Of a stretch of 64,000 bases of DNA, positions 10,581 to 22,858 are shown piece by piece (position 1 is the stretch's first letter; every line of letters starts with the position of its first letter). The translations under genes and the position numbers were made by a program. Below the pieces are notes generated by a model that saw only the letters and a list, made by a program, of their open reading frames with translations, searched no databases and was not told the DNA's origin. Location: positions 227,064 to 291,063 of the forward strand of contig JAMAHW010000048.1 of assembly GCA_023627715.1 (NCBI GenBank). The letters are read 5' to 3'. The DNA is from Periconia sp. R9002 (taxonomy: Eukaryota > Ascomycota > Dothideomycetes > Pleosporales > Periconiaceae).

Positions 10581-12099
10581 TTTTGCTTTCTCTCTCTTTT
10601 TCTCCCTCTCGTCTTTGAAAAAAAGGATGTCAGTAACCAACCAATTCACACACGCGTGCACACTGTCTGTCCTTCACCGCAAAAACACCAAAACAAAGTG
10701 CAAACTAGTCAAGCGGACGGAACCACCTGGACGAAGCAAAGAACGGCAAGTCAGGGCGACGATTCCAATTTAACACCACCCGTACCTGTGCCACACAGCC
10801 TATTTCTGGAGACCTGAATACCTTGGCTGGTGCGCAGTTGTTGGAACCCCCATCTCAAATTATACCAAACTAACTGGATAGGTCACTATTTCTCCGCCGG
10901 CCCCCAAAATCATAAGCCGGGCGTAAATCGCATATATCAATCCACTAGCTCGACGCGGTACCGGGGGTGGAGAGGGGCGCTTCAAGGCAAATGCTTTTGT
11001 CGAGATTTGTGCATTTACGCCCTTATCTTTTAGCTAACCAGCTTTCCATGCCCGCACTCTTGGCGGCCAACTCGCAAAACTGCCATGGGTCAAAGATGAA
11101 AAGGAAGCTTTCCAGAATTGAGCAAATGCTGTATCTATGGATTTGTTGCTGATCGCGAGCATTGTTAACAGGCAGATCTGGTAGATTCACATCTACCAAT
11201 ACTAGGTTCTCAATGAGGCTTAGAGATCATGAGTAAGAAGAGTGCTGAGTGGAAGAAATGAGGTCCTGAGTTGTGTTGACCATCACGCACTCTGACTCTA
11301 TAGAGAAATCAGGCAGACTGTCTAGATTCGGCGAAATACAGTTGATTGGGGCGTCCGAGCGAATTTGGATAGGTAAAGATGGTTGCGGCTGACGATTCGC
11401 ATCTACACTGACCAATTAGGAAATTTAGCTTTCTAAGGCCCCCCTTTGTTTACTTTTGCCCCATAGATGAACGTGGTCCATTGCACAACGCCCATAGGCT
11501 GAATTCGAGTGCGCCTGAGGGATGTGATGATTAAGGACAAGAGGTAAAGAGCTGAATCGCATACGATTCGCGATGTCACGCTCGTCCAAGCCTACTCGCG
11601 CCACACAGCATATTTTCGGAGAAATAGGTAGTAGTACAGAACCCGGCTGCGGGAAGCCTGGGGCAAAAAATAATTTCGGACAAACTATTCGTTAGCCTCG
11701 AATCGCAACACAGATTCCAGATCTATCGTATGCACGGGCCCTGGGCCTCTTCTCGCTTCTTCTTTCTCTGGTTGCTGCGATGCCACCACCCAAACTAGAC
11801 ACAGCCTCTGCCATAGAACTTCAGCTGGGCTTCACCGGTCAGTTTTCCAGCAGAAGATCCAAGTTTGGTATGGGAAATTTCGCAAATCATACCTTTACGA
11901 GTATCATATACGTTCATATGAAGTTTGTCGGTTCAGTCTGTACCTTGATAATTTTTGTATATGTGGCCCTCCGCATTTTTTCCTCACTCGATTTTGGACA
12001 TCCTTTGGTCAAAGTGGAATCTCTTGTAACAGTTCAAAGAACAATAGTCTATACCTACGATCGTGCGCTCATGTCTAGTTACGGATCGTGAAATCAATG
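10581..12099. other. Gene-free stretch, 1.5 kb
   Basis: Promoter side of the LtrA-like gene and 3' side of the MFS gene. A 103-codon frame at 11780-12091 lacks coding character. No repeat or RNA gene recognised. Confidence 0.45.
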
Positions 12100-14012
12100 T
12101 CAACTCCGAATCAAACCCGTTCGCTCGTTAGCCGGCTCTCCTTGGCCAGCGTCACCTATATCTTCCTCCTCATCAGTTTCCTCTTCCTCGTCGCTCCAAT
12201 CATCAGATTCCAGATTCTCCCCTCGAATGCCGAAACTTAATAGGAATCCAATGAAGGAGACAGCTGCAAAGATACCAAATGCCAAGACCTCACCTTTGGG
12301 TTTAATCCGAGTGGAAACTGTAAAAAGTGCCCCCGATATAAATGGACCGGCTGCTCGGCCTCCCGCAGAAAGCGTTTGAGCGAGTCCGTTCAAAGTGCCG
12401 AGCACATTATGGTTTGGGGCCGAATTTGTGATCTGAAATGTCATAAGCAAGGCGTCGTCGCGCAAGGAATCATTGAAGAATAGCTTACCAGCAGTAATGC
12501 AGAAGTGAGGCCACCCACGCTTGCCACAGTTTTGATAACCAGCACGACACCCAACTCGATCCATAAGGCAGCTGAGCCTGTTCCAATGCCTGCATGTCCA
12601 TTGTCCTTTTTGTAGCCGATCCAGGGAGTGAGTAGGAAGGCGGCTACGAACGCAGCCAGACTGACACGATATGTGACTTTGTTTCCGATCTTCTCCCGAA
12701 GCTTCCCATAGATGCCAATTTGGAACAAGATGGTGATGCCGCCTGCGAACGCCAGGGAAAGGCCAACAGCCTCTGGCGAGAGGCCCCTGCCGGTCGGAGG
12801 TTGCTCTTCAGCAAATATAGGGTACAAAGAATTGTATGAAATATTAGCAAGTTGGAAAACGACGTATGTAATGAGTAAAAGGATGGTGTCGCGATTGAAT
12901 ATCTCGCTCTTGGAGAGCACGTCGCCTGAAGCTGCGGGAAACAAGGTGGGTGAGTCTTCCGTGTCCTCACCCTCACCGTCATCAAATGAATCTTCATCTT
13001 CCTGCTCCTCCATAATTCCATCTAGACGGCCATGGTTATGGTGGTTCTTGGGGCTACGTAGAAAACGGCGGATATAGGTCGGACGCGTCGAGCTTGTAAA
13101 CTGCCACAGCCATGCGAAGAGGTTTCCAACCCGCTTTCCAATTGGTTCGAGTTTTCTAGCCCCCTCCAAGCTCTCTTCCAAGAACAGCATGGTTATGATC
13201 AAATCCACTCCCAGTATAGCAGCGGAGAAGAAGTTTGGAAGTAGATATGGATAGGGGTTTGACCGGTCCGGGTTGAAGGGATTCTTATAGAACACCAACA
13301 GACCTCCAACGATAGGTCCAGTTATGCCGCCGATGCCGTACACGACAGGCAAATATGTGAAGGCTCGTGATTGATTAGATCTGTCGGTAATCTCGCCCAA
13401 ACAGGTCGACACGACGCCTGCATTTCCATTGACCAATCCCATCAAAGCCTGGACGATAACAGCCTGCCACAGCGTACGGCAGAAGCCGAAGGCTATAAAG
13501 CATGCGGCAGTCAGAAAAGTGCCCATGATAATGACAGGTTTCCGACCAATCCTATCCGATAGCCATCCCCAAAGGAAATTTGTGAGACATTGAGCAAGGG
13601 CGAAGGAAGAGGCAATCAAGCCCACATACAAGCCCGTCTGGCCTTCTTTGACTTCGGGGAAAGTGGCTGTCATCTCGGGCAGGTATGGGCTGATGGAATT
13701 CAGGGCCGTCTGCTCGGCGAGAGCAATAATAGCGAGAACGATAAGCTGCCGGGTGGGAAGAGGAGTCTCATGGTGGTGTTCGTCCGAGTCAGAGCTCAGA
13801 TCGTGGTGAGCCGAGGGTGAAGAAGAGATGGGTCTCCCTCGCGATGACGGCGGTTTGGTAGGAAATGTTTGATAGTGCAGCGTCGAGGATTTACGACGAG
13901 GATCGATCGTAGGACGTGTGTTACTGCCGCTCATGTTGACGCTGCCAACAGTCGGCGAGAGATGAGGGGTGCGGGTGGTGCAGCTACGGTGATTAGCTAG
14001 GCGAGCTGGCAA
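12100..14012 (-). CDS. MFS transporter, DHA1-like with acidic tail
   Basis: Two exons, 14012-12489 and 12432-12100, give 618 aa. The N-terminal cytoplasmic part (about 90 aa) is Ser/Pro/His rich; then about twelve membrane segments follow. The MFS motif A is clear between segments 2 and 3 (WGWLSDRIGRKPVI), and a GP-rich motif C-like segment (GGITGPIVGGLL) follows. A long acidic central loop (MEEQEDEDSFDDGEGEDTED) separates the two halves, and the C-terminus is again acidic (SDDWSDEEEETDEEEDIGD). This matches the fungal family related to yeast YCR023C, whose substrate is unknown; such proteins are often vacuolar-type membrane proteins. A second in-frame ATG at 13934 (MSGSNTRP) is an equally good start and would shorten the protein by 26 residues. 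Confidence 0.85.
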
Positions 14013-16045
14013 TGTGAATAATACGGATCAATGTTTTTGTGCATTTGGCAGAGCGAGAGCGAGCGATGGCGCGACACAGAGAGAGAGAGAAGAAGAAGAA
14101 GAGACGAGATCGTTAAGACGAAGGGAAGACGGGGATGTTGTTGAGGGAACTGGCATTCGGCCTAGCTGCCTATGCAAAAGTTTCCCGCATTATCACACGC
14201 GTGTCTGTGACGCCATACCCCAAAACCGCAGGTACAAGCCACATGTCTTGGCAATCACCACCCAACACCATCCACCTTCTTACATTATGCATTCTCGTCT
14301 GAACAATCATCCAACTATGCAACTACATTATATGCCTTGAAACGATGGAAATATCATCCAAGATTCCAATCTTTCATCCACCTCCTGAATATACTGTAAC
14401 CCGGCAACACACAAATCAAGAAACCATCGAATTCTACCATTACCTTAATGCGATTGACATTCAACCTTGAATTTTCCGGGCGATTTATATCATGGCATTA
14501 TAATTTGCATGTTATTCACAGCACTATCCGCTAACTTGCAGTAAAGGGGCCTTGCATAGACACCTACATATGTACACTAACAGGAACCGTCTGCACGTGT
14601 GTAAGCAAGCCTCAACCATCGCTACCACTCCTTCGGGAATCGAAATGGGTTAGGGTTGCTAGACTCCATCTAGCTTCTGGGTATGAATCCAAACATGCAC
14701 CAGTCGAGCATGTCTAGTGCGAAATCGTTCCACGGTAGCCTACCAATGTATCGCGCATTTGCCATATAACTTTCATCGGAGGGGAAAAAAAAAACAGCAT
14801 ATATTGCCGTACAATCTGTTCGATGTCCACCTTGACCCCCAAAGAGCCATCTTGACCATCGAATGAGCCAAAACTTGAACATCTTTCTAAGTGATTCCCA
14901 GAGTCAAAGCAAAAACAAACACAAATTCGAGAAAGCCCTAAAAAACCAGTCATTTAGTATGTATGCTTATACCAACATTGATCGAACCACTCAACCCAAG
15001 ACCAAATACTCACTCACAAACCGCAGGTTCAAATACAACATCCACCACCCTATCCCACTCCACGCCCACCGTGGCTCAACAACCCAGCCATATCTCCGAC
15101 TCATCACTAACACACCTATCTCCTATTTCCGGAGGCATGATTGCATGTTTCAAACCACCCTCCCAAACCAAGCACAGCTATCTTATATGATCTTATCTCA
15201 CGCACTTGGCAACTCCGGCTCGGCAGTTCCCTCACTAACACCCATACCAACCATACCGTTTCCCCAACGAGAGGAAAAACATGCAACCCCCACAGCCACG
15301 CGGGTAAATCCAAAACAGTTCTCTTCTCATCTGCACAAACTTCCGATCTCTCCTAGAAAGCCAAGCTGGGGTTATAAGGTCAGCGGAAGCGGATTCCTCG
15401 ACTATACGTTCTCTGTTACAAAATACCGTTGCTCGCGCGGCCCAATACTCGAATTCCAAAGGGAATCGAACGGGTATGCCGAATATTGATGTTCGCTGCT
15501 CCGAATGGAGTGTGTTTTGTATGTACATTTTTAGGAATTCTTAGTCTTAGGTGGGCGGGATACGTAATGTGGCTTTGGCATCAAGAACACACCTTTTTCT
15601 GTCAGCACATTTTTTATCAACGTCTTTTTCGTGCACTATTTTGAATGATCTAGGTATTTCTTTTTCTGGATAGGGATAATGTGGGTAGTGCTTTGGTATT
15701 ATTTACCTATTTAGATCAATTGATATAATGATAAAAAAAAGTAATGGATTCGAGAGACACACGATAAACATTTGTTATCCAAGTAGAACCAAACAACGGA
15801 CCTATCAACAAAAGAAGAACTCTCACGTGCGCAGCACATGAAGCCATTATTCTATATCGCTAAACCAAAAAAAGAAAAAAAGAAGATTAAGAAAATTACA
15901 AAAGAAAAAAAGAAGGAGATCTATGTACACTTCTCGTAGCAAAAGAAAAAAGATTAAAACAGCAAATAGTCGCCCATCTGCTTCTCCAGGAAGATTCTAC
16001 TCTGCACTTCCACCTATCACCATAAGCGCAAACCAAAGTGATTTC
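14013..16045. other. Gene-free stretch, 2.0 kb
   Basis: AT-rich with short GA/AAG runs near 14080-14105. The longest open frame (14863-15489 plus, 208 codons) has erratic composition and no family resemblance, so I do not call it a gene. Contains the promoter of the MFS gene and the 3' flank of the next minus-strand gene. Confidence 0.45.
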
Positions 16046-16956
16046 TCAACGTGCAGGAGCATGAGTCCAATGCCTCAGCATCATCTCAACAGCATAATTC
16101 CACTCCGCAACAAACGCGCTGGTCAACTGCGCGATGCCCTCCTTCGTGGGCGTGTGGCCACCCCACATGGCGGGCTGCGAGGCTTGGTACTGCGCGTAGT
16201 ACGGGATGAGTTGGCTATACCATGTTGTCAGAAAAACGGGTACGAGAAGAGGGCGAGGTTTGGGGGGTTAATTACTCAGATTGGATTTTCTTCAGCGTGA
16301 GCCAGCACAGGTTCCAGCTGCGGTTTGATTCGGGGTCAGAGTAGACGCGTCGTTTTGCTCTGGAGAGGAGGTCAGTCAGCTTGAGGGGGGTTTTGCATGT
16401 GAAGGGGATTAGTCGGCGGATGAGAGAGGGTGAGAATGGACGTACTCTTCTAAACATTCGGCACTGTGGGTGTTTGTTAGCCATTGTACAGCAAATCGTA
16501 CATACGGAGGAGATAAGACGTTACCTGAACGGATAGTTCTTAGTCAATCCACGTAGCTCCGTCAACAGAGAGTTTGAATTGACGTAGTAAGACCCTGTAC
16601 AAAAGTCAGCAACGTTTTGCTTTGGGAGACCTGAGGGGGCGTCGTACATGCAGCTGTCATAGGAGCTGCAACGTCAGAAGATCCTAAAGTAGCAAGCGCC
16701 TGCTCGATTCGTCGAAGTTCCACAACGGTGTTCACTCGGTGGCTGGTGAGAGCTTGGATCATTTGGTCCTTCTCAGCCTGAATTGAATCAGCTTTTGTGA
16801 GAGCAAAGTCGAGAGTGGATGTGTGGTTTCTCTTACAGATGTGATACGCTTGGAGGAACTCATGGTTCGGAAGGAGGGAACGACGTAGTTTCTTGGTGGA
16901 GGAGTGTTGTAGTCGCTATGATCAGATGCTGTGGAAGTACTGGAATAGATAGACAT
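16046..16956 (-). CDS. Conserved hypothetical protein, six exons
   Basis: Six short exons, 16956-16837, 16777-16648, 16594-16525, 16463-16446, 16359-16276 and 16214-16046, sum to 197 codons (196 aa). One exon is only 18 nt. All junctions have GT..AG ends and the phase is kept throughout. The N-terminus is Ser/Thr rich (MSIYSSTSTASDHSDY); the middle holds a helical segment (QMIQALTSHRVNTVVELRRI); the C-terminal part is aromatic rich (SWNLCWLTLKKIQS, then QLIPYYAQYQASQPAMW and AFVAEWNYAVEMMLRHW). No signal peptide, membrane segment or known motif. I do not recognise the family. The intact frame over six exons and the well-formed C-terminus suggest a real gene. Confidence 0.68.
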
Positions 16957-19037
16957 GTGCTGTTGGAGTTGAGGATGGTGTGAGTGTCTGAGGGAATGCT
17001 CGTTGATTGTGGTTGGAGTGACGGATTTTTATATATCTCAGTGTTGGCTTTTTGAACTGAGTAGCTATTCAATGCGGCTGAAGTAATCCTGTGGTCGATT
17101 AGAAACGCAGCTGTGGATGATGTCTTCGAGACCGACACCTCTTCGGCCAACCCGGCGATGTCTCTGATCAAGACGACTAGAGAACCTCACGGTGAATTAA
17201 GCGGTCAAAGATATCGGAAATGAAACAAGCCAACAGTAATAAAGAAGCTTAAGCCTGGCAGTGGGTGATCAAACTGACGCCACCTTCGCTGTTTTATAGT
17301 AGGATGAGAGGGCGATTAGGTAGTTATCCTGTACTAAGGAAGAAGAAGTAGGCAGGCTTGAAGTCTGACAATGTACAACACGGACGTCTTTCCAGCTCCA
17401 CCAGGGTGTTGACCCCTCATCGGAGGTCTGGTATGATGCAATGACTGGGGACTTTAACTGATCAAGTGGCAGTTGAAGGACCAGGTCCGATCCTTCAGGT
17501 CACCCATTGCTGCTAGAGGTCGTCGTCAGATCTTTCGTCAGTTAGCTGCAGGAGGCTTGCTGTTAGGATCTTTTGATGGCTATCCCTAACGGTGTACTCC
17601 GAGACTAAGAGAGCTTTGCGGGTCGCATCCGCTACATAGTAAGATTATCGCTTCAACCCCAGCCATAGAGGCCTTGGTACTAGGTCGAAACATCATTCGC
17701 TGATCTGCAGGAAAACTTATGTCCTACAGGGCTATAGACCTATAGAGCATCCGTGAAATCACGTTGATGATGGTGAACAGCCACAAATTCTGGTCGTTGC
17801 GCTGAAATGATGGTGAAGAAGCCACATGCGAGAGCGCAGCTATCAGCTTTTACAACCGTGCTAGAATAGTGTTAATGTTAATTGCTGAGCAGTACGAAGC
17901 TGTAGGTGAGTATTTCGGCCCACGATGTTTCCGGACGTAAAGACCGTGGTGTTTAGTCGATGAGATAAGCCGAATTGTATGGGTAAGGCTGAGGCTGATT
18001 GTCGAGTTACGGCCGGGAAGATAAGATCCGGTGCAGAACGTGGTGGCTAGTGACGCTGCGCCACGCACGCCTATTCTTAATCCTCCGGTTGTGGCCGTTA
18101 GGTTTTTTGGCTTCCGATTTGGGATTTGCAGTGGATCTTCGGGACAGTGAGACGTCTAATTTGACTCCGATGTAGAGGTCGCGAGTGTTTCCTTGTGGCA
18201 TAAAGTACCAGAAATCTCCAGATTGGACATGCTGTTAAGCACAATTTTGTTCCTCGTGTGGACTTGGATCACCATGTAACAGCACACACGAAGCTGAAAA
18301 ACTGCAACACCCAAGACCATTTCGCATTCACGACTATTTCGCATTCGCTATGATCACCCTTCTTCGCTTCCGGAAGAGGCAATGCATGTTCAAGGGCCCC
18401 TCTACCTTAACCGAACTACCCTACCTCCCTATACAAAGGTACGGCCGTACGAAATTCTCCGATCCACTATAACGACTACCTTTCTATCTAAACAACATCA
18501 TATTTCTCAACACCCTGTTAATTGCTGTAGATCGAAGCGAGTGCGATATTCTGCCTTCTTGGAGGCTTAATGTTACGGCCGAGACGTAGTGATTCGGTAA
18601 ATGAAGGATGGGTCTAGGTCAAACCATGGGAGGGATTTTGAATTGTTGATACCTCTCACCCTGTTGAGATGGTCAAATGATTCAGAATTATTTTTGTGAA
18701 GATTTTGAAGAACTTGGAACCGAATGCGAAGGTATACATCGATGTACGGGCACGACAGGTTCAGCTTCGCATTCGGCTCCAAGGTTGTGAGGTCTCGTGG
18801 AGAGGACAATACGTAACTGCAAAGGCTTGATCAATATTGTTCATAAAGACCACATTTGCTAAAAAAATGAATTCATTGAGCTCGAACCACAAAGTAATTC
18901 CTACTGCGATAGCCACCGCCCATATACGTTTGTGGCAGCTATGTAAACCCCAACGCCAGACGGACCATGCACGCCACAGATGCTTTTACACAACTCGGAT
19001 ATCTATAATACACCACCCCCAAGAATCGTAACATCAT
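16957..19037. other. Gene-free stretch, 2.1 kb, with inverted repeat
   Basis: No frame above about 100 codons and no recognisable domain. Contains the 18-bp inverted repeat at 18714-18782 and several copies of TTCGCATTC between 18.3 and 18.8 kb. Confidence 0.5.
18714..18782. repeat. Inverted repeat, 18-nt arms with one mismatch
   Basis: Left arm 18714-18731 (TTGGAACCGAATGCGAAG) and right arm 18765-18782 (CTTCGCATTCGGCTCCAA) are complementary at 17 of 18 positions across a 33-nt spacer. The core TTCGCATTC also occurs twice near 18320-18350. Confidence 0.8.
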
Positions 19038-20392
19038 CTACTCGTCATACTCAGCCTCTTTGACGCCGCAAAAGTCGGTCCCAAAGCATGAGTCTATCGT
19101 ATACCAAACTCGCCAGTACAAGCTGGCGCTCGCGTGGTCGAAACTGCCATCTTCTTTTCTGGGCACTTGATCCCCAATAATACCATGACCTGATCCTATC
19201 ACCCATCCTATGATCGGCAATGACCCCAGAGTCTGTTGCCATGGTGGTGGAGCGGGTAGAAAGGCCTTCTCCTGTGGCAGAAAGACGACCGGCTTAGCAG
19301 TTTTAATGCGCAGGGTTGTTTCCCCGGGACGGTGAGGCTGAGATGAAGTTTGGGTAACGTTTTGTGATGCCGGCCGTGATTGTACAGTCACCGGTACTGC
19401 TTCATCGAAGCTTTCAGTGGGAAAGGCACCGGCTGCGCGGAATCTGGATAGCGGTTGTGAATGTGGAGGGTTCGACGCTGGAATGGAAGCCGTGACTGTT
19501 GCTGATGAGGCAGTTGCTGATGACTGCGACGCACCCATTTGTAGTGTCGCAGAAGAAACTGTGTTTGGTGAGGCTGTTAGTGAGGATCCATTGGGTTGAA
19601 CACGCATGGGTCGATCGCCCCCGGGTGGGCCTATTCCCCTGTAAAATTCCGCTTGGATGGTATAACCTTGGTATGTGTATGGAGAGTAGTGAATTGCGCG
19701 CTCAGCAGCCTCACTGGAATCAAATGTAACTTTGATCCAATGCTCGCCTCCGACCCAAGAATTCACCTTGTTCACAGCTGATTTGGATAGTGACCGGTAC
19801 AATGCATCGCGCTGGTTAGCGGAGAATGGCGCGCCGTACTTTGAACCGCTGGGGTTTCGCTCGTACTCCTCGTAGATGACACCATTAGACACCTTCTCAA
19901 AATAGCTTATCGCAGCCCATTGCGCTTCGCTCCCAAAGCCGTACAGTATCACCTCTGCAGGCTCCTTTGCGGTTGCGTTGGTCAAAGTACCATCAGTAAG
20001 ATTTGGTGCAGAGGCGGATGGGGGTAGTTGCGATGCTGGCCCAGAGCTTTTCCTCATCAGTGATTGAGATTGCTGTGGAGGGTTTGAGGCGGCTAGGGTC
20101 CGCAGAATGATATCGTCGACTGCTTGTAGGTTCTTGGACTTCGTTGTATCTTCCACAATCTTTGCGGTAGGCGTCCTGCTTCTGCTGAGGCCGCGTTTGC
20201 GCGCTTTGCCAAAAGGCCCTCGTTCTTCGGGCATGCGACGTGCTCCATGTTCTGAACTGAAGAATGTCGTTAGTAGATGAATAAATAGCTCGACGCCCGG
20301 CTCACTTACTCTGCGTACTCAATGGCCCAGGGCAATCTCCTGCCCGACGAATCGAAGGCGCGTTCGGAATCGGGCACCGCGTGGACCTGCAT
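19038..20392 (-). CDS. NUP53: Nucleoporin Nup53/Nup35-type (MPPN RRM domain)
   Basis: Two exons, 20392-20310 and 20256-19038, give 433 aa. Residues of about 128-215 form the atypical RRM fold of the Nup53/Nup35 family: AEVILYGFGSEAQWAAISYF, then GGEHWIKVTFDSSEAAERAI and YTYQGYTIQAEFY. Upstream is a Lys/Arg-rich linker (GKARKRGLSRSRTP); downstream is a Ser/Thr/Ala-rich disordered part, and the C-terminus ends with a short hydrophobic and aromatic region (GWVIGSGHGIIG, LYWRVWYTID) like the membrane-binding tail known in this family. It is expected in the inner ring of the nuclear pore complex, where the family binds Nic96, Nup170 and the pore membrane. The frame is open upstream of the chosen ATG back to a possible acceptor at about 20453, so an extra N-terminal exon is possible. 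Confidence 0.86.
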
Positions 20393-20675
20393 GTCTGGTG
20401 CGCAATCACTGGATGGAGGGTACGGTGGTTGTAAAGGTGTCGCAGCGGTCTGACTACCTATGTTTTTAGGTTTGTCGTGATTTGGTCGGTTTTGGTTTGT
20501 TTATTGTCAGCGACAGCAACAAAAGTTGGGGTTGTGTGGTTCGTGCTTTCCTGGCGCCACAGCGCACCGCCACAGAAAAGTACAGTACTTCCTCTCTCGA
20601 GCGCAGAGCCAATGGCACGTCACTGCGCAACCATCAATTCAACTGTTGCCTGCTGGCTTCGGATCTCGACATAAA
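20393..20675. promoter_or_regulatory. Bidirectional promoter between NUP53 and the F-box-like gene
   Basis: Only 283 bp separate the two proposed start codons, which point away from each other. If NUP53 has a further upstream exon, the shared region is shorter still or overlaps the plus-strand 5' UTR. Confidence 0.5.
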
Positions 20676-21920
20676 ATGGACCTCACGCCCGTCAGGATCC
20701 GAGGGAAGAAAAGAAAACCTGGCAACTCCGTGCTTCCGAATCCGTCGTCCGCACATGCCGCTCCAGACTCGCAACAATCTCAGGCTAAACGACAAAGAAC
20801 TTCAAAATCTGCAAGATCTATAAAGCGCGCGAGATCCCGGAGAGACGCTGTACCAGCCATGCCGACACTCCAAGGCTTACCGGTGGAGCTGCTGGAGATG
20901 ATTTTTCTCTATAGCAAGAATATATCACTTCCGCGTGCTTCTCCGGCTCTTGGGCGGAAGCTCTCTTCACCAGCTATCACTATGGAATTCGTCATGCAAT
21001 CATTTTTTCACACCGTGGACCACCGAACGCACTATCGAGATCGAAAAGTCACTTCTGATCCGGCCATCCAAAGCGATCTCCTGGCTTGCAAGTTCTTTAC
21101 ATGGAAGTTCTTTTTGGCTTATGTGGAAAAGGCGCACAGCACTTTGATTAAACAGAGGGGCAAGATATGGGAAGACGCAGGAGTCGAGGTCCCTGGCGCA
21201 ACCTACTTCACAAATTTATGGCCTTTCAAGTTCACCAAAGTCACTTATCTGAGCTTCGCGGAGGGGTTCAAGATCCCCCAAAAGTTGCTGCACGGGCCAT
21301 GGAACAAAGACAAGGCATCTTTACTCTACGTTCTGGTTTCACTGGGTGGAGAGATTGATTGGGAGGGCTCCGTGGCAGGCGAGCTGGCGAAAGAGGGAAT
21401 CAAAGAAGCCATCAGGGATGTCAACGAACACGCGGTGGCTGCATTATCAGTACTTCTTGGTGTGAGGCGAGCTATCGACACGGCCATGCTTCGATTTGCG
21501 GTCAGAGATTGCGGATGTATCATCAACATTGTCCGCCATCTACTCTTCAATGCGCAGATTCTGCATAGTTCTGATTCCGACAACGCACTCAACTTTTACG
21601 ATTCCAGTTTGTGGCAATGGGCAGAGTCGCACGAGGGGAAGGGGGTGCTCTTAAAGGATATGCTCAAGAAAGCCGATAAATTCTCTCTAGGATTCTACTT
21701 GGAGGGTGAGACGGATTGGGCCAACATCGTACTCTTCCCTTACAGTGGGCCAAAGTTCGATGCTAGATCAGCGCTGGATAATGTCGCACGCGAGCTGTTG
21801 GCTCGACTGTACCGTAACTACGGCAGGCGGATCACGAACAACCGCGCTCGGAGAAGGCAGGCGCAGGAGGGAGTTGCCGAACTGGATGAGACACCGGCGC
21901 AAACTGAAGTTGAACATTGA
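20676..21920 (+). CDS. F-box-like domain protein
   Basis: A single exon of 414 aa starting with MDLTPVRIRGKKRK. The frame is open further upstream, but this is the first ATG in good context and is followed by a basic nuclear-localisation-like region (KRQRTSKSARSIKRARSRR). Residues of about 67-105 match an F-box (LQGLPVELLEMIFLYSKNIS then LPRASPALGRKLSS). The remaining 300 residues are mixed helical with no LRR or WD40 repeats; this is the usual layout of fungal F-box proteins of unknown target. The family role is to recruit a substrate to the SCF ubiquitin ligase through Skp1; the substrate here is unknown. Confidence 0.78.
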   Translation: MDLTPVRIRGKKRKPGNSVLPNPSSAHAAPDSQQSQAKRQRTSKSARSIKRARSRRDAVPAMPTLQGLPVELLEMIFLYSKNISLPRASPALGRKLSSPAITMEFVMQSFFHTVDHRTHYRDRKVTSDPAIQSDLLACKFFTWKFFLAYVEKAHSTLIKQRGKIWEDAGVEVPGATYFTNLWPFKFTKVTYLSFAEGFKIPQKLLHGPWNKDKASLLYVLVSLGGEIDWEGSVAGELAKEGIKEAIRDVNEHAVAALSVLLGVRRAIDTAMLRFAVRDCGCIINIVRHLLFNAQILHSSDSDNALNFYDSSLWQWAESHEGKGVLLKDMLKKADKFSLGFYLEGETDWANIVLFPYSGPKFDARSALDNVARELLARLYRNYGRRITNNRARRRQAQEGVAELDETPAQTEVEH

Positions 21921-22858
21921 ATGTGGAATTGTATCAATTGGAAATCTATATAGCGCAGCGTAGAGCTGCGGCATCTGTTTTGAATATCACAATTTAAAGC
22001 TTCCAACGCACTACACCCAACCTGAAGCTCAACTGTGACTTTATCTGTAGTCGTGTTAGCACTGTACAAAGGCCAGATGCAACGAAAATAATGACGATGG
22101 ATTTCCTCAGTGATCTTGGTGATGTGGTTGTAATCATCCTCGAAGGGTCATTTACTATCTAGGCAAAGGTTTTAATCCTCGGAAAGGGGGGTTACGAAAA
22201 AAAAGATAAAACATACCAAGATGGGTATATGAGCGAAGCCGAGCTAGAACATAGAATTTTTGGTTGAGCAAAAAATCGAGGAATGAAACCTGGAACTGTG
22301 TAGATTGGTCAGCTTAGATCCAAAAGATAACTCCAGGATAGCGCCGAGAATAGAGAGCTCAGAATATGTAAGAAATGGAATATCATGGGTTCTATGCCGT
22401 TAACGAGACCCCGGCGAGGGTCCCCGACAGAGAACTCAATCGCAAATTACGTCATCATAGGACGAAGAAGATGGAGAAAGAAGATTTTGTGTTGCAGACG
22501 TACGTTGAAAAATGGAAGGTCGTATAGCGTCCGGGAACTGGATTAGCAGACAGATCAGGATGGCATAACGAAAACCGAGAACTGCAGACTCATGCATCAA
22601 ACTTAAGATGCAGACAGCATACGCCCGTAATTAAGGTGTACTGCATGATGTTGGTGGGAGAAGAGGTTAAGGAAGAGAGGTGAGGTGTTGAAGTTGTCGC
22701 GCGAAGAAAAAGTAGTGAGGGTGGCTTAGTCAGCAATAAGCGAGGGAAGACGCGCACAACGGGCAAGCGCCAACATCGACATCCCCAAGATTAAATTTCG
22801 ACTTGACGACATTAACCAACACCACCCTCCACCTCCGATCAAAACACATACCGTCAAG
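21921..22858. other. Gene-free stretch upstream of eL14
   Basis: No coding frame of note. Contains the 3' UTR of the F-box-like gene and the promoter and 5' UTR of the ribosomal protein gene. Confidence 0.5.

Noticed and set aside
11780..12091. 103-codon plus-strand frame next to the MFS gene
   Set aside because: No family resemblance; overlaps the expected 3' UTR of the minus-strand MFS gene.
14863..15489. 208-codon open frame on the plus strand
   Set aside because: Erratic composition, no domain, no good start context, lies in AT-rich intergenic DNA; most likely chance.
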